Positions 51,563 through 58,815 of a stretch of DNA of 64,000 bases are shown piece after piece. Made by a program: the position numbers and the translations under genes. Origin of the DNA: Halorussus marinus. GTDB taxonomy: Archaea > Halobacteriota > Halobacteria > Halobacteriales > Haladaptataceae. Position 1 is the stretch's first letter, and the number at the start of each line of letters is the position of its first letter. Under the pieces are notes generated by a model. It was not told the origin of the DNA. It worked only from the letters and a program-made list of their open reading frames with translations, and made no database searches. The stretch spans positions 62,001-126,000 of the forward strand of contig NZ_SBIV01000006.1 of the NCBI RefSeq assembly GCF_004765795.1, in the 5' to 3' direction.

Positions 51563-51576
51563 GGCGTTTAAACGCC
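51563..51576 (+). promoter_or_regulatory. TATA-like box inside a 14-bp palindrome
   Basis: GGCGTTTAAACGCC is a perfect 14-bp palindrome holding the TATA-like TTTAAA, 21-34 nt before the ATG of the DUF5815 gene at 51597. Near-identical geometry is seen at 25666-25680. Confidence 0.45.
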
Positions 51577-51596
51577 CGAATCTCTAAGTGCGTCCC

Positions 51597-52130
51597 ATGG
51601 CAGAACCGCGCGTTCCGGGCGGCCGCGGGGCCGAACTCGATCTCCCCTGCGGCGAGTCGGTCCACGTTCACGACCTCGACATGGGCATGCGAGAGTACGA
51701 TTGTGCGTGCGGGGCGTCCCACGCGGTCGTCACCGACATCCACCCGCCGTCACGTTTCTTCCCCGAGTTCCTCGTCGACATCCTCAGAGAGACAATCGAG
51801 ACCGACGACGACATGGGAGAGTTCGGTACCACCCACCTCATGGGGATCGTCTTAGAGGAGTTCCCGGGCGAGGTCGCCACCGAGAACGTCGAGGAGGATC
51901 AGGACGTCGGCTACGCGCTGGTGTGGGTGTCCGACTTCGACTCGCGGCGCCTCCACGAGATCGTGGTCGAACTCGTGGTCGAACTGATGGAGCACGCGCT
52001 GAGCCACGCCGACAGCGACGAGGCGATGACCCAGTTCGAGGCCGACATGCTCGATTTCGACGTGACCGAGTTCGTCGACGAGTACCGCCGCGAGCGCGAC
52101 TTCTCGGGCCCCCACGACACCCCGGCCTGA
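51597..52130 (+). CDS. DUF5815-like haloarchaeal protein
   Basis: A 177-residue protein resembling DUF5815 (from memory). N-terminal LDLPCGESVHVHDLDMGMREYDCACGASHAVVTDIHPPSRF has a Cys pattern (C21, then CAC) that may bind metal; the middle is DDMGEFGTTHLMGIVLEEFP and the rest helical and acidic (VVELVVELMEHALSHADSDEAM). Function unknown. ATG 51597 is chosen over 51588 by the TATA position, giving a leaderless mRNA. Confidence 0.78.
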   Translation: MAEPRVPGGRGAELDLPCGESVHVHDLDMGMREYDCACGASHAVVTDIHPPSRFFPEFLVDILRETIETDDDMGEFGTTHLMGIVLEEFPGEVATENVEEDQDVGYALVWVSDFDSRRLHEIVVELVVELMEHALSHADSDEAMTQFEADMLDFDVTEFVDEYRRERDFSGPHDTPA

Positions 52131-52226
52131 CGCGGTCGGGCCGATCGATCGACACCTCGGCGCCGGGACCGCCGTCAGACGCCCGACTGACTGAACACTA
52201 AGTGCGATTCGACCGAACCTCGCGGT

Positions 52227-52466
52227 ATGGTCGAGCGCGCGAGAGAGTACGATCGGATCCGCGCCGTTCTCGCCGAGGCCGACCCGGACGAACCGCTGAC
52301 CGCCAACGAGATCCTCCAGTTGCTCGACGCCTCCGACGGGGCGTTCGACAGCCCCCACCGGGTCGCCACCGTGCTGGGACGGCGCGCCCGCGAGGGCGAG
52401 GTGACGGTCATCCGGTCGTCGCCGTACCGCTATCGGCTCGACCCCGCGTCGGGGTCTGGCTCGTAG
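52227..52466 (+). CDS. Small winged-helix-like protein, unknown function
   Basis: A 79-residue protein with a likely winged helix: EYDRIRAVLAEADPDEPLTANEILQLLDASDGAFDSPHRVATVLGRRAREGEVTVIRSSPYRYRL. It may bind DNA or RNA. TATA-like acactaagtg lies 23-32 nt upstream of the ATG. Its 3' end overlaps the convergent lipid kinase gene by 37 bp. Confidence 0.62.
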   Translation: MVERAREYDRIRAVLAEADPDEPLTANEILQLLDASDGAFDSPHRVATVLGRRAREGEVTVIRSSPYRYRLDPASGSGS

Positions 52467-53389
52467 GCGTCGCCGACACACAGCTCCAGGGCCTTCGGTC
52501 TGGTCCGGAGCGCGAGCGACTCGTAGTCGCGGATTTCGCCGTCGAAGCTGAAGCTGACCGGGCTGTCGCGCCTGACGGTCACGTCCAGTTCCGCGGCGAG
52601 CAGGCGAGTCACGTTGTCGGTCTCGTCGCCGAACAGCCGCTTGATAGCGGCCTCCTCGAGCAGTTCGACGGTCGGGACCTGCTCGACGATGGTCACGTCG
52701 AGCAGTCCGTCCTCGACGTCGGCCTGCGTCCGGCCCTCGTCGGGGAACCGCCGGGCGTTACCGACGAGGACGGCGACGGCCTCGCCGCCCCATGTCCGGT
52801 CGCTCTCGGACCCGGTCGCCTCGACCCCCAGCGGGAGGCCGTCGAACTCCCGGGCGGTTCGCAGGCCGCTGATGACGTAGGCGAGCATCCCGAACCGGGC
52901 CTTCATCTCGGCGGAGGCCGAGGCGCTGGCGTCGGCGGTCACACCCGCGATACAGGAGTTCAGGAAGATCCGGTCGTTGCCGGTCCCGAGGTCGATCCGC
53001 CGGCGCTCGCCGTGCTCGGCGACCTCGAAGGCGTGAGGCGCGTCCTCGACGCCGACGTTCTGGGCGAAATTGTTGCCGGTCCCGGTCGGGACCACCCCGA
53101 AGGTCGTCTCCTCAAGCGCGTCGGCGGCGTCGAGCCCGCGGACGGCTTCGTTGAGCGTCCCGTCGCCGCCCGCCGCGAGCAGGAGGTCGGCGCCGGCCGC
53201 GCCGGCGATCCGACCGAACGCGAGCCCCTCGCCCTCGGCCTGGGTCTCCAGTACCGTGTAGCCGTAACTGTCGGCGAGTTCGCGCACGCGCTCGCGGTGG
53301 TCGGCGTCCCCGCTCTCGGGGTTCAACACCACCACGCGGTCGAGCGGCTCGGTCCCTGCGGTCGCGGCGTCGTCCCCGTCCCCCGACAT
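52430..53389 (-). CDS. Diacylglycerol kinase family lipid kinase (YegS-like)
   Basis: A 319-residue lipid kinase of the DagK/YegS family. The nucleotide-binding signature is LLAAGGDGTLNEAVRG; also GVVPTGTGNNFAQNVG, DLGTGNDRIFLNSCIAGV and C-terminal FDGEIRDYESLALRTRPKALELCV. It phosphorylates a lipid head or backbone; archaeal targets are ether-lipid intermediates, unknown here. ATG 53389 is chosen over 53416. It converges on the winged-helix-like gene with a 37-bp overlap. Confidence 0.9.
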   Translation of the reverse strand: MSGDGDDAATAGTEPLDRVVVLNPESGDADHRERVRELADSYGYTVLETQAEGEGLAFGRIAGAAGADLLLAAGGDGTLNEAVRGLDAADALEETTFGVVPTGTGNNFAQNVGVEDAPHAFEVAEHGERRRIDLGTGNDRIFLNSCIAGVTADASASASAEMKARFGMLAYVISGLRTAREFDGLPLGVEATGSESDRTWGGEAVAVLVGNARRFPDEGRTQADVEDGLLDVTIVEQVPTVELLEEAAIKRLFGDETDNVTRLLAAELDVTVRRDSPVSFSFDGEIRDYESLALRTRPKALELCVGDAYEPDPDAGSSR

Positions 53390-53442
53390 GTAGCCCCGTT
53401 CGGGGCAGAAAGACAAAGGTCTACCGGCGCGTCACCCAGTGC

Positions 53443-54177
53443 GTGCTCGCAGTCGACCTACACGCTCACACGCGGTTTTTCCACGGCCACGAGGACGCCG
53501 CGGCGGCCTTCGATCCGCTCGGCGTCCGCCTGCTCGCGGGCGTCGCGCGGGCCCGCGGGCTGGACGGCGTCGCGCTGACCAACCACGACTACTACCGCGA
53601 GTTCGACCTCGGGGGATCGGAGGCGTTCGCGACCACGATCCCGGGCGTCGAAGTCACGACCACCCACGGACACGTCCTCGTCGTCGGCCCGGACCCGCCG
53701 CGCCGGACCGCTCCCGGCGAGCTCACGCCCGAGGAGACCGTCGAACTGGCCCACGACCGGGGCTGTGTGGCCATCATCGCCCACCCGTACCGCAACAGCA
53801 CCGTCCGGAACGTCGAGGCCGACTTCGACGCCATCGAGGTCAACGGCAAGCATCCCCGGACCGAGGAGTGGGTCCGACGGCTGGCCGAGACCCACGACCT
53901 CCCGATCGTCGGGGGGAGCGACGCCCACTACCCCGTCGAGGTCGGCCGGGCGTACACGAAGCTCGACCTCGGGACGAGCGGCCGGCCAGGCGCCGCCGAG
54001 CTCACGCCCGAAGCGGTCGTCGACGCGATCCGGGACGGCCGGGTCGAGTCGCGGGTGAGCCGCGGGCCGATCAACCGAGGCGTCCGGTGGCTCTACCGGG
54101 AGATCCACGAGGACAAGGGGTACCTCCAGCGCCCCGAGTGGGCCGAGTCGCCGGGCGTGGGCGAACCGCCGAAGTAG
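53443..54177 (+). CDS. PHP domain phosphoesterase
   Basis: A 244-residue PHP-family metallohydrolase. Metal-binding motifs: DLHAHTRF (H7, H9), LTNHDYY, IAHPYRN and GSDAHYP. It resembles histidinol-phosphatase- or PolX-type nucleases of the PHP superfamily; substrate unknown. GTG start at 53443, 53 bp from the divergent lipid kinase start (53389). It ends just before the Lrp gene region. Confidence 0.86.
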   Translation: MLAVDLHAHTRFFHGHEDAAAAFDPLGVRLLAGVARARGLDGVALTNHDYYREFDLGGSEAFATTIPGVEVTTTHGHVLVVGPDPPRRTAPGELTPEETVELAHDRGCVAIIAHPYRNSTVRNVEADFDAIEVNGKHPRTEEWVRRLAETHDLPIVGGSDAHYPVEVGRAYTKLDLGTSGRPGAAELTPEAVVDAIRDGRVESRVSRGPINRGVRWLYREIHEDKGYLQRPEWAESPGVGEPPK

Positions 54178-54248
54178 CCCGGCGAGCGCCCTGTGTATTG
54201 GGGCGGCGCGTCGCCGGGCGATTCGGGGGCGGCGCGGCGCGCTGTCTC

Positions 54249-54662
54249 TCACCCCAGTTTTTCGTCGAGAATCAGTCGCGTCTTGGTGTTGACGACCTCC
54301 TCCAGTTCGCGGGCCTTCGTGATGAGTTGGTTCACGCTCTGGGTGTCGGCGGCGTCGACGACCAACACGATGTCCTCCTCGCCCGAGACCTGCCAGACGA
54401 AGTCGACCTGCTCCCAGTCGGCGACCCGCTCGCCGAGGTCGGCGGTGTTGACGTCGACCGCCACGTCGAGTTCGATCATCGCCTTCACGTTCCCGGTCCG
54501 GGTCGAGACGGTGAACCGTTCGATGACCCCCTCCTCGGTCAGCCGATCGACGCGGTTGCGCACCGTCCCCTCGGACGTCCCGACTTCGTCGGCGATCTCG
54601 GTGTAGGGCTTTCGGGCGTCTCGGCGCAGTATGGTCAGAATCTCGCGGTCCAGTTCGTCCAT
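54249..54662 (-). CDS. Lrp/AsnC family transcriptional regulator
   Basis: A 137-residue Lrp/AsnC regulator. N-terminal winged-HTH ELDREILTILRRDARKPYTEIADEVGTSEGTVRNRVDRLTEEGVIERF, then a RAM/ACT ligand domain (AMIELDVAVDVNTADLGERV, GEEDIVLVVDAADTQSVNQLI). It diverges from carA; between them lies a perfect 19-bp palindrome and two more TACGAAA-type half-sites. By position it probably controls itself and carA in response to an amino acid such as glutamine or arginine; ligand unproven. Confidence 0.93.
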   Translation of the reverse strand: MDELDREILTILRRDARKPYTEIADEVGTSEGTVRNRVDRLTEEGVIERFTVSTRTGNVKAMIELDVAVDVNTADLGERVADWEQVDFVWQVSGEEDIVLVVDAADTQSVNQLITKARELEEVVNTKTRLILDEKLG

Positions 54663-54696
54663 CGAGGTGCGAACGTAGACGGCGGGAACACTTGAC

Positions 54697-54753
54697 GATT
54701 ACGAAATTCGTAATCTCGCTACGAAAGCAAGGTTTATGACGCCGGGTTTCGTA
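54697..54753. promoter_or_regulatory. lrp-carA palindrome and flanking half-sites
   Basis: GATTACGAA-A-TTCGTAATC (54697-54715) is a perfect 9+1+9 inverted repeat. TACGAAA recurs at 54720-54726 and its complement TTTCGTA at 54747-54753, flanking the carA TATA-like GTTTATG (54732-54738). So four copies of TACGAA cluster over 57 bases. This is the expected layout for an Lrp/AsnC regulator that represses or activates carA and itself. Confidence 0.75.
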
Positions 54754-54764
54754 TGAATCTCGTA

Positions 54765-55823
54765 ATGCCGGACGCATACGTAGCGCTGGAGGGCGGCAGC
54801 GTCGTGGCGGCGCGCTGTCGCGCTCCGGGCACGTCCCACGGAGAACTGGTGTTCACGACAGCCTACACCGGGTACGAAGAGAGCCTGACCGATCCTTCCT
54901 ACGAGGAGCAGGTCCTGACGTTCTCGTACCCCCTGATCGGGAACTACGGCGTCCGATCCGAGCGGTTCGAGAGCGAGCGCGTCCACCCCCGCGCGGTCGT
55001 CGCTCGCGAACTCACCGAGGACGTGGCCGAGTGGCTCGCCGAGGAGGGCGTGCCCGCGGTCGATCGCCTCGACACCCGCGATCTGGTTGGCCAGATACGG
55101 GAGGGCGGCGCGATGAAGTGTGGCATCTCGGCCGGCCCCGACGCCTCCGAGCAGAAGGCCCGCGAGGCGCTCGCGGACTGTCCCGGGATGAGCGACCACA
55201 CCGACATCGGCGCGCAGGTCAGCGTCGCCGAGGCCCAGACTCGCGGCGACGGGTCGACCGACGTCGCGCTCGTCGACTGCGGCGCGAAGGGGAGCATCGC
55301 CCAGTCGCTGGTCGAGCGCGACGCCACGGTCCACGTCCTGCCGTACGACACCGCGCCCGGGGAGGTCGCCGACCTCGACCCCGACGTGCTGTTCATCTCG
55401 AACGGCCCCGGCGACCCGGCGAACTTCGAGGCCGCCCAGTCGCTGGTCGAGGAGTTCGCGGGCGAGATTCCGCTGGCTGGAATCTGTCTCGGCCAGCAGA
55501 TCATCGCTCGCGCGCTCGGCGGGTCGACCGAGAAGATGGACTTTGGCCACCGCGGCGTGAACCAGCCCGTTCGGGACCTCCGGACCGACCGGGTCGTGAT
55601 GACCACTCAGAACCACGGCTACACGGTCGCCGATCCCGGCGAGCTCGAAGTCACGCAGGTCAACGTCAACGACGACACGCCCGAGGGGCTCGAAAGCGAC
55701 GCCCTCGACGTGTTGACCCGCCAGTACCACCCCGAGGCCAACCCCGGCCCGAACGACTCGCTGGGCTTTTTCGACGACGTGCTGGAGCTGGCCGACTGTC
55801 GAACGCCCGTGGCCGCCGACTGA
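54765..55823 (+). CDS. carA: Carbamoyl phosphate synthase small subunit
   Basis: A 352-residue glutamine amidotransferase subunit feeding ammonia to CarB for carbamoyl phosphate (arginine and pyrimidines). N-terminal GGSVVAARCRAPGT, VVAREL and FISNGPGDP; catalytic Cys C241 in AGICLGQQI; HRGVNQPV and C-terminal QYHPEANPGP with the His-Glu pair. Two ATGs are near (54753 and 54765); the second is favoured because the TATA-like GTTTATG is 27-33 nt upstream. carB is not adjacent. Divergent from the Lrp regulator. Confidence 0.95.
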   Translation: MPDAYVALEGGSVVAARCRAPGTSHGELVFTTAYTGYEESLTDPSYEEQVLTFSYPLIGNYGVRSERFESERVHPRAVVARELTEDVAEWLAEEGVPAVDRLDTRDLVGQIREGGAMKCGISAGPDASEQKAREALADCPGMSDHTDIGAQVSVAEAQTRGDGSTDVALVDCGAKGSIAQSLVERDATVHVLPYDTAPGEVADLDPDVLFISNGPGDPANFEAAQSLVEEFAGEIPLAGICLGQQIIARALGGSTEKMDFGHRGVNQPVRDLRTDRVVMTTQNHGYTVADPGELEVTQVNVNDDTPEGLESDALDVLTRQYHPEANPGPNDSLGFFDDVLELADCRTPVAAD

Positions 55824-55850
55824 TCCGGCTACCCCTTCTGTTCTCCCGAT

Positions 55851-56846
55851 CTATCGCTCGTCGACCAGCGGTAGGTCCGCCAGTTGGGCCTCGACCATCT
55901 CGCAGACGTCCGCGCTCCGGGTCGAGTGATCCCGCGCGAGCTCGCGGGCCTCGGCGAGTCCCGCCTCGTCGGCGACCGGGACCTGTCGGAGCGTCGTCCC
56001 TCCGGGACCGATCTCCGCGAGCACGTAGGCCTGCGGGAACGACGACAGCGGCGGGCAGATCAGCCCCCGGAAGTCGCCCGACATCGCCGCCGGGAGGTGG
56101 ACGTGTCCCGAGACGTGCAGCGCGTCGTGGCCCGCGAGCGCGTCGGCGAACGCGGTCGCGTCCCCGACCGGCGGGTGAGGCGCGTAGCCGTCGGCGCCCA
56201 CCCGCGCGTCCAGCCCCGGGAGGTTGTGGTGCGAGACGACGAGCGGGGCCTCGGCGTCGGCGAGTGCGCCGTCGAGCCACTCGCGCTGGCCGGCCGAGAT
56301 CTCGCCGTCGTGGGTCGCGTCGAGTTCGCCGTCAGGCGCCGTCGCACTGTCGAGTCCCAGCACGTCGACGCCGCCGAGCCGCGCCCGGAACGGGAGCCCG
56401 TCGGGCGTGAACCGGGCCTCGAACGAAGCCACGGGCGGCGTCTCGTGCTCGTCGAACGCCTTGGGAACGTCGTGGTTGCCCGGCACCGCGACGAACGGCG
56501 CGTCCAGCGCTCCGAGGAGGTCGGCGACTCGCTCGACGTCGTCCGGCCGGCCGTCCTCGGTGAGGTCGCCCGTGAGAACGACGCCGTCGACCCCGCGCGC
56601 GTCGGCGTCGGCCAGCGCGGCCCGGAGTCGGGCCTCTGTCCGGTGGAACGCTTTCCAAGTCCCCGTCTTCGCGGTCGAGACGTGCGGGTCCGAGACGACC
56701 GCCAGCGCCGTCTCGGTGTCGGCTCGCGGGCGGGCGAAGCGAGCGAGCGTTCGGGCGCCCGCGGACTCGCACGTCGTCGAGGTCTCGGCGCCGTCGGCGT
56801 TCGTCCCGTACTCCGTTTCGGGTCGCCCCCGGTCTTCGGTTCGCAT
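55851..56846 (-). CDS. Metallophosphoesterase (calcineurin-like)
   Basis: A 331-residue calcineurin-type phosphoesterase. Metal motifs: VVSDPHVS, VLTGDLTEDG, AVPGNHDVPK, VSHHNLP and SGHVHLPA. Probably a phosphodiesterase for nucleotides or a phosphatase; substrate unknown. ATG 56846 is preferred over the open frame to 56891, because a TATA-like CCTTATATC (about 56871-56881 on the minus strand) lies 25-35 nt upstream. It faces the convergent carA with a 27-bp gap. Confidence 0.88.
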   Translation of the reverse strand: MRTEDRGRPETEYGTNADGAETSTTCESAGARTLARFARPRADTETALAVVSDPHVSTAKTGTWKAFHRTEARLRAALADADARGVDGVVLTGDLTEDGRPDDVERVADLLGALDAPFVAVPGNHDVPKAFDEHETPPVASFEARFTPDGLPFRARLGGVDVLGLDSATAPDGELDATHDGEISAGQREWLDGALADAEAPLVVSHHNLPGLDARVGADGYAPHPPVGDATAFADALAGHDALHVSGHVHLPAAMSGDFRGLICPPLSSFPQAYVLAEIGPGGTTLRQVPVADEAGLAEARELARDHSTRSADVCEMVEAQLADLPLVDER

Positions 56847-56869
56847 CTCGATCGGGACTACCGGGCAGA

Positions 56870-56930
56870 GAGATATAAGGATGACGCACATAATATATAT
56901 TCAATACCATATGATATATAGATAATAGCG
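56870..56930. promoter_or_regulatory. AT-rich divergent promoter region
   Basis: A run rich in A and T (agatataagg, ataatatatattc, catatgatatatag, ataatag) separates the metallophosphoesterase gene and the Vms1-like gene. The leftmost part serves as TATA for the former. The rest, far from any start codon (110-150 nt before 57039), holds several overlapping TATA-like motifs and is unusual for such GC-rich DNA. Confidence 0.5.
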
Positions 56931-57038
56931 CCCGAGAGCCGATGTCCGGCGACACCGACACCACCCGAGAGTCGCGGGCCGGCGACGCCCCCGGCGCAAG
57001 CAGAAACTACAAGGCGCCCGCGTGCGCCCTTTCGGCGA

Positions 57039-57932
57039 ATGCTCGACCGACTGCTCGGGCGCGCACGGCTCAAAGAGCGCATCGAGGAACTCGAAGAGGA
57101 AAAGCGCCACCTCGAACGCCGCGCGGAGGCCGAGGAGGAGCGCCGGGCGGAGGCCGCCACCGCGCGGCAGGCGGCCGAGGAGCGGGTCAACCGCCTCGAA
57201 GACCGCATCGCCGAGCTCGAAGACCGGGTCGAGCGCACCGAGAGCGACGCCCCCGATCTGGAGTTCCGCGGCGTCGAGACGGTGCGGGGCGACCGACTCG
57301 ACGAGGTCCTCTCGCGGCTCGAATCGGTCGAGACCGACCCGGAGGGCGCGCTGACCGCGATGGTCGGTGCGGGCGGCTCCCGCCCCGACGCGGTCGAGGA
57401 GGCCTTTGGCGATCGGGCCGCGCTGGTCGACCGGGCCCGGCCCTGTCTCGCGGTGGCCGACGACGCCGGCCTCGTGAGCGCGGCGCTCGCGCCCCCGGTC
57501 GCGCCCGCCCCGTTCGCCGAGTGGGACGCGGGCTTCCGACTCGAACGGAAGTGGTTCCTCCCGACCGGTCGGTTCGCGCTCGCGCTCGTGCGCTCGGATC
57601 TGTTCGCGGTCGGCACCTACCAGGGCCGCGAGCGGGTCGACTTCGAGGGGTTCGAGAGCGACGTGAAAGCCGACCACTCGAAGGGCGGCTTCTCGCAGGG
57701 CCGATTCGAGCGCCGCCGGGACGCCCAGATCGACGAGCACCTCGAACAGGCCGAGGCGGCGCTGGCGGCGGTCGACGCCGACCGCCTGTTCGTCGTGGGC
57801 GAGTCGACGCTCTTGGGGGAGTTCGACGACCGCGCGGACGCGACCGCGGCCGTGGACGCGACCGGCGACCCGGAGGCGGCGCTCGACGACGCGTTCGGCG
57901 CGTTCTGGACGACGCGGCTCTACCGGATCTGA
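57039..57932 (+). CDS. Vms1/Ankzf1-like (eRF1-type) peptidyl-tRNA hydrolase
   Basis: A 297-residue archaeal relative of Vms1/Ankzf1. Residues 1-75 form a charged coiled coil (KERIEELEEEKRHLERRAEAEEE); the VLRF1-type domain follows, with the catalytic-loop-like HSKGGFSQGRFERRRD (the Gln is the release residue in the family). Such proteins release nascent chains from stalled large ribosomal subunits, so a role in ribosome rescue is likely. ATG 57039 has a TATA-like aactacaagg about 27-37 nt upstream. Convergent with the TrmB gene (13 bp). Confidence 0.85.
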   Translation: MLDRLLGRARLKERIEELEEEKRHLERRAEAEEERRAEAATARQAAEERVNRLEDRIAELEDRVERTESDAPDLEFRGVETVRGDRLDEVLSRLESVETDPEGALTAMVGAGGSRPDAVEEAFGDRAALVDRARPCLAVADDAGLVSAALAPPVAPAPFAEWDAGFRLERKWFLPTGRFALALVRSDLFAVGTYQGRERVDFEGFESDVKADHSKGGFSQGRFERRRDAQIDEHLEQAEAALAAVDADRLFVVGESTLLGEFDDRADATAAVDATGDPEAALDDAFGAFWTTRLYRI

Positions 57933-57945
57933 GAGCCCCGCCGGC

Positions 57946-58758
57946 TCACGAGCCGCCGATAGAGAGCGGTTCGGCCGCCTCCCATCGGGGGGCGAACTCC
58001 TCGCGGACGTCCGCGGCGAACTCGGGGTCCTTGAGGTCGATCATCGCGAACGGCTCGCCCGGGTTCAGGGGGTTGACGACCTCGATACAGACCTCCACGC
58101 TGTCGATGAGGTTGAACGTCCCCCGGAGCCCGTCGACGGTGCGGACCGCGAACGTCGAGCGGTCGGCGAGGCGCTCGGTGTAGCGCCTGCCGACGCTCGG
58201 CGGGAGGGTGTCGACGAGATCCGGCGCCATCAACAGCGAGATCTCGACCCCCCGGTCGAGCGCGGCTTCGAGGTGTTCGGCCACCCGGTCGCCCACGCTC
58301 CCGAGGTCGAACTGGGCCGACGACCGCCCGACCACCATCACGATCCGGCGGTCCGCGGCGTCGAGGCGCTCGATCAGCAGGTCGACCGACTCCTCGGCGC
58401 CCACCGACGCGGTCCAGAACTGCTCTTCGAGGGGCTCGGCGGCCTCGAGCTCGTCGGTGAGGGTGTCGACGATCTCCTCGTACTGCTCGGCCTGCTCCTC
58501 TAACTCCGCGAGCTTGTCCTCCAGTAGTCGGTTGAGCGCGGTCTCGGGCTCGACCGCGACGTACTTTTTCGGGCGGCTCGCGCTCTGGGACCGCACCAGG
58601 CTGTGGGTTTCGAGGCTGGAGAGGACGTCGTAGATGCGTCCCATCGGGACGTCGCTCGCGCGTGACAACTCTTTTGCAGTTGTCGGCCCCGCGTCGAGAA
58701 GCGATCGGTAGGACCGAGATTCGTACTCGGAGAGGCCGAGGTCTCGTAGACTCGCCAT
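57946..58758 (-). CDS. TrmB family transcriptional regulator
   Basis: A 270-residue TrmB-type regulator. N-terminal winged HTH: LRDLGLSEYESRSYRSLLDAGPTTAKELSRASDVPMGRIYDVLSSLETHSLV; a coiled coil (about 80-115) and a C-terminal ligand domain (LIERLDAADRRIVMVVGRSSAQFDLG). Relatives respond to sugars and control central metabolism. ATG 58758 is chosen over 58770 because TATA-like TATATG (58783-58788 minus) lies 25-30 nt upstream. No obvious target gene is adjacent. Confidence 0.92.
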   Translation of the reverse strand: MASLRDLGLSEYESRSYRSLLDAGPTTAKELSRASDVPMGRIYDVLSSLETHSLVRSQSASRPKKYVAVEPETALNRLLEDKLAELEEQAEQYEEIVDTLTDELEAAEPLEEQFWTASVGAEESVDLLIERLDAADRRIVMVVGRSSAQFDLGSVGDRVAEHLEAALDRGVEISLLMAPDLVDTLPPSVGRRYTERLADRSTFAVRTVDGLRGTFNLIDSVEVCIEVVNPLNPGEPFAMIDLKDPEFAADVREEFAPRWEAAEPLSIGGS

Positions 58759-58815
58759 ACGCCTCGACATTACGCTCCCGACATATAAACTCCCGGCCCG
58801 TTTGTTGATCCGGGG

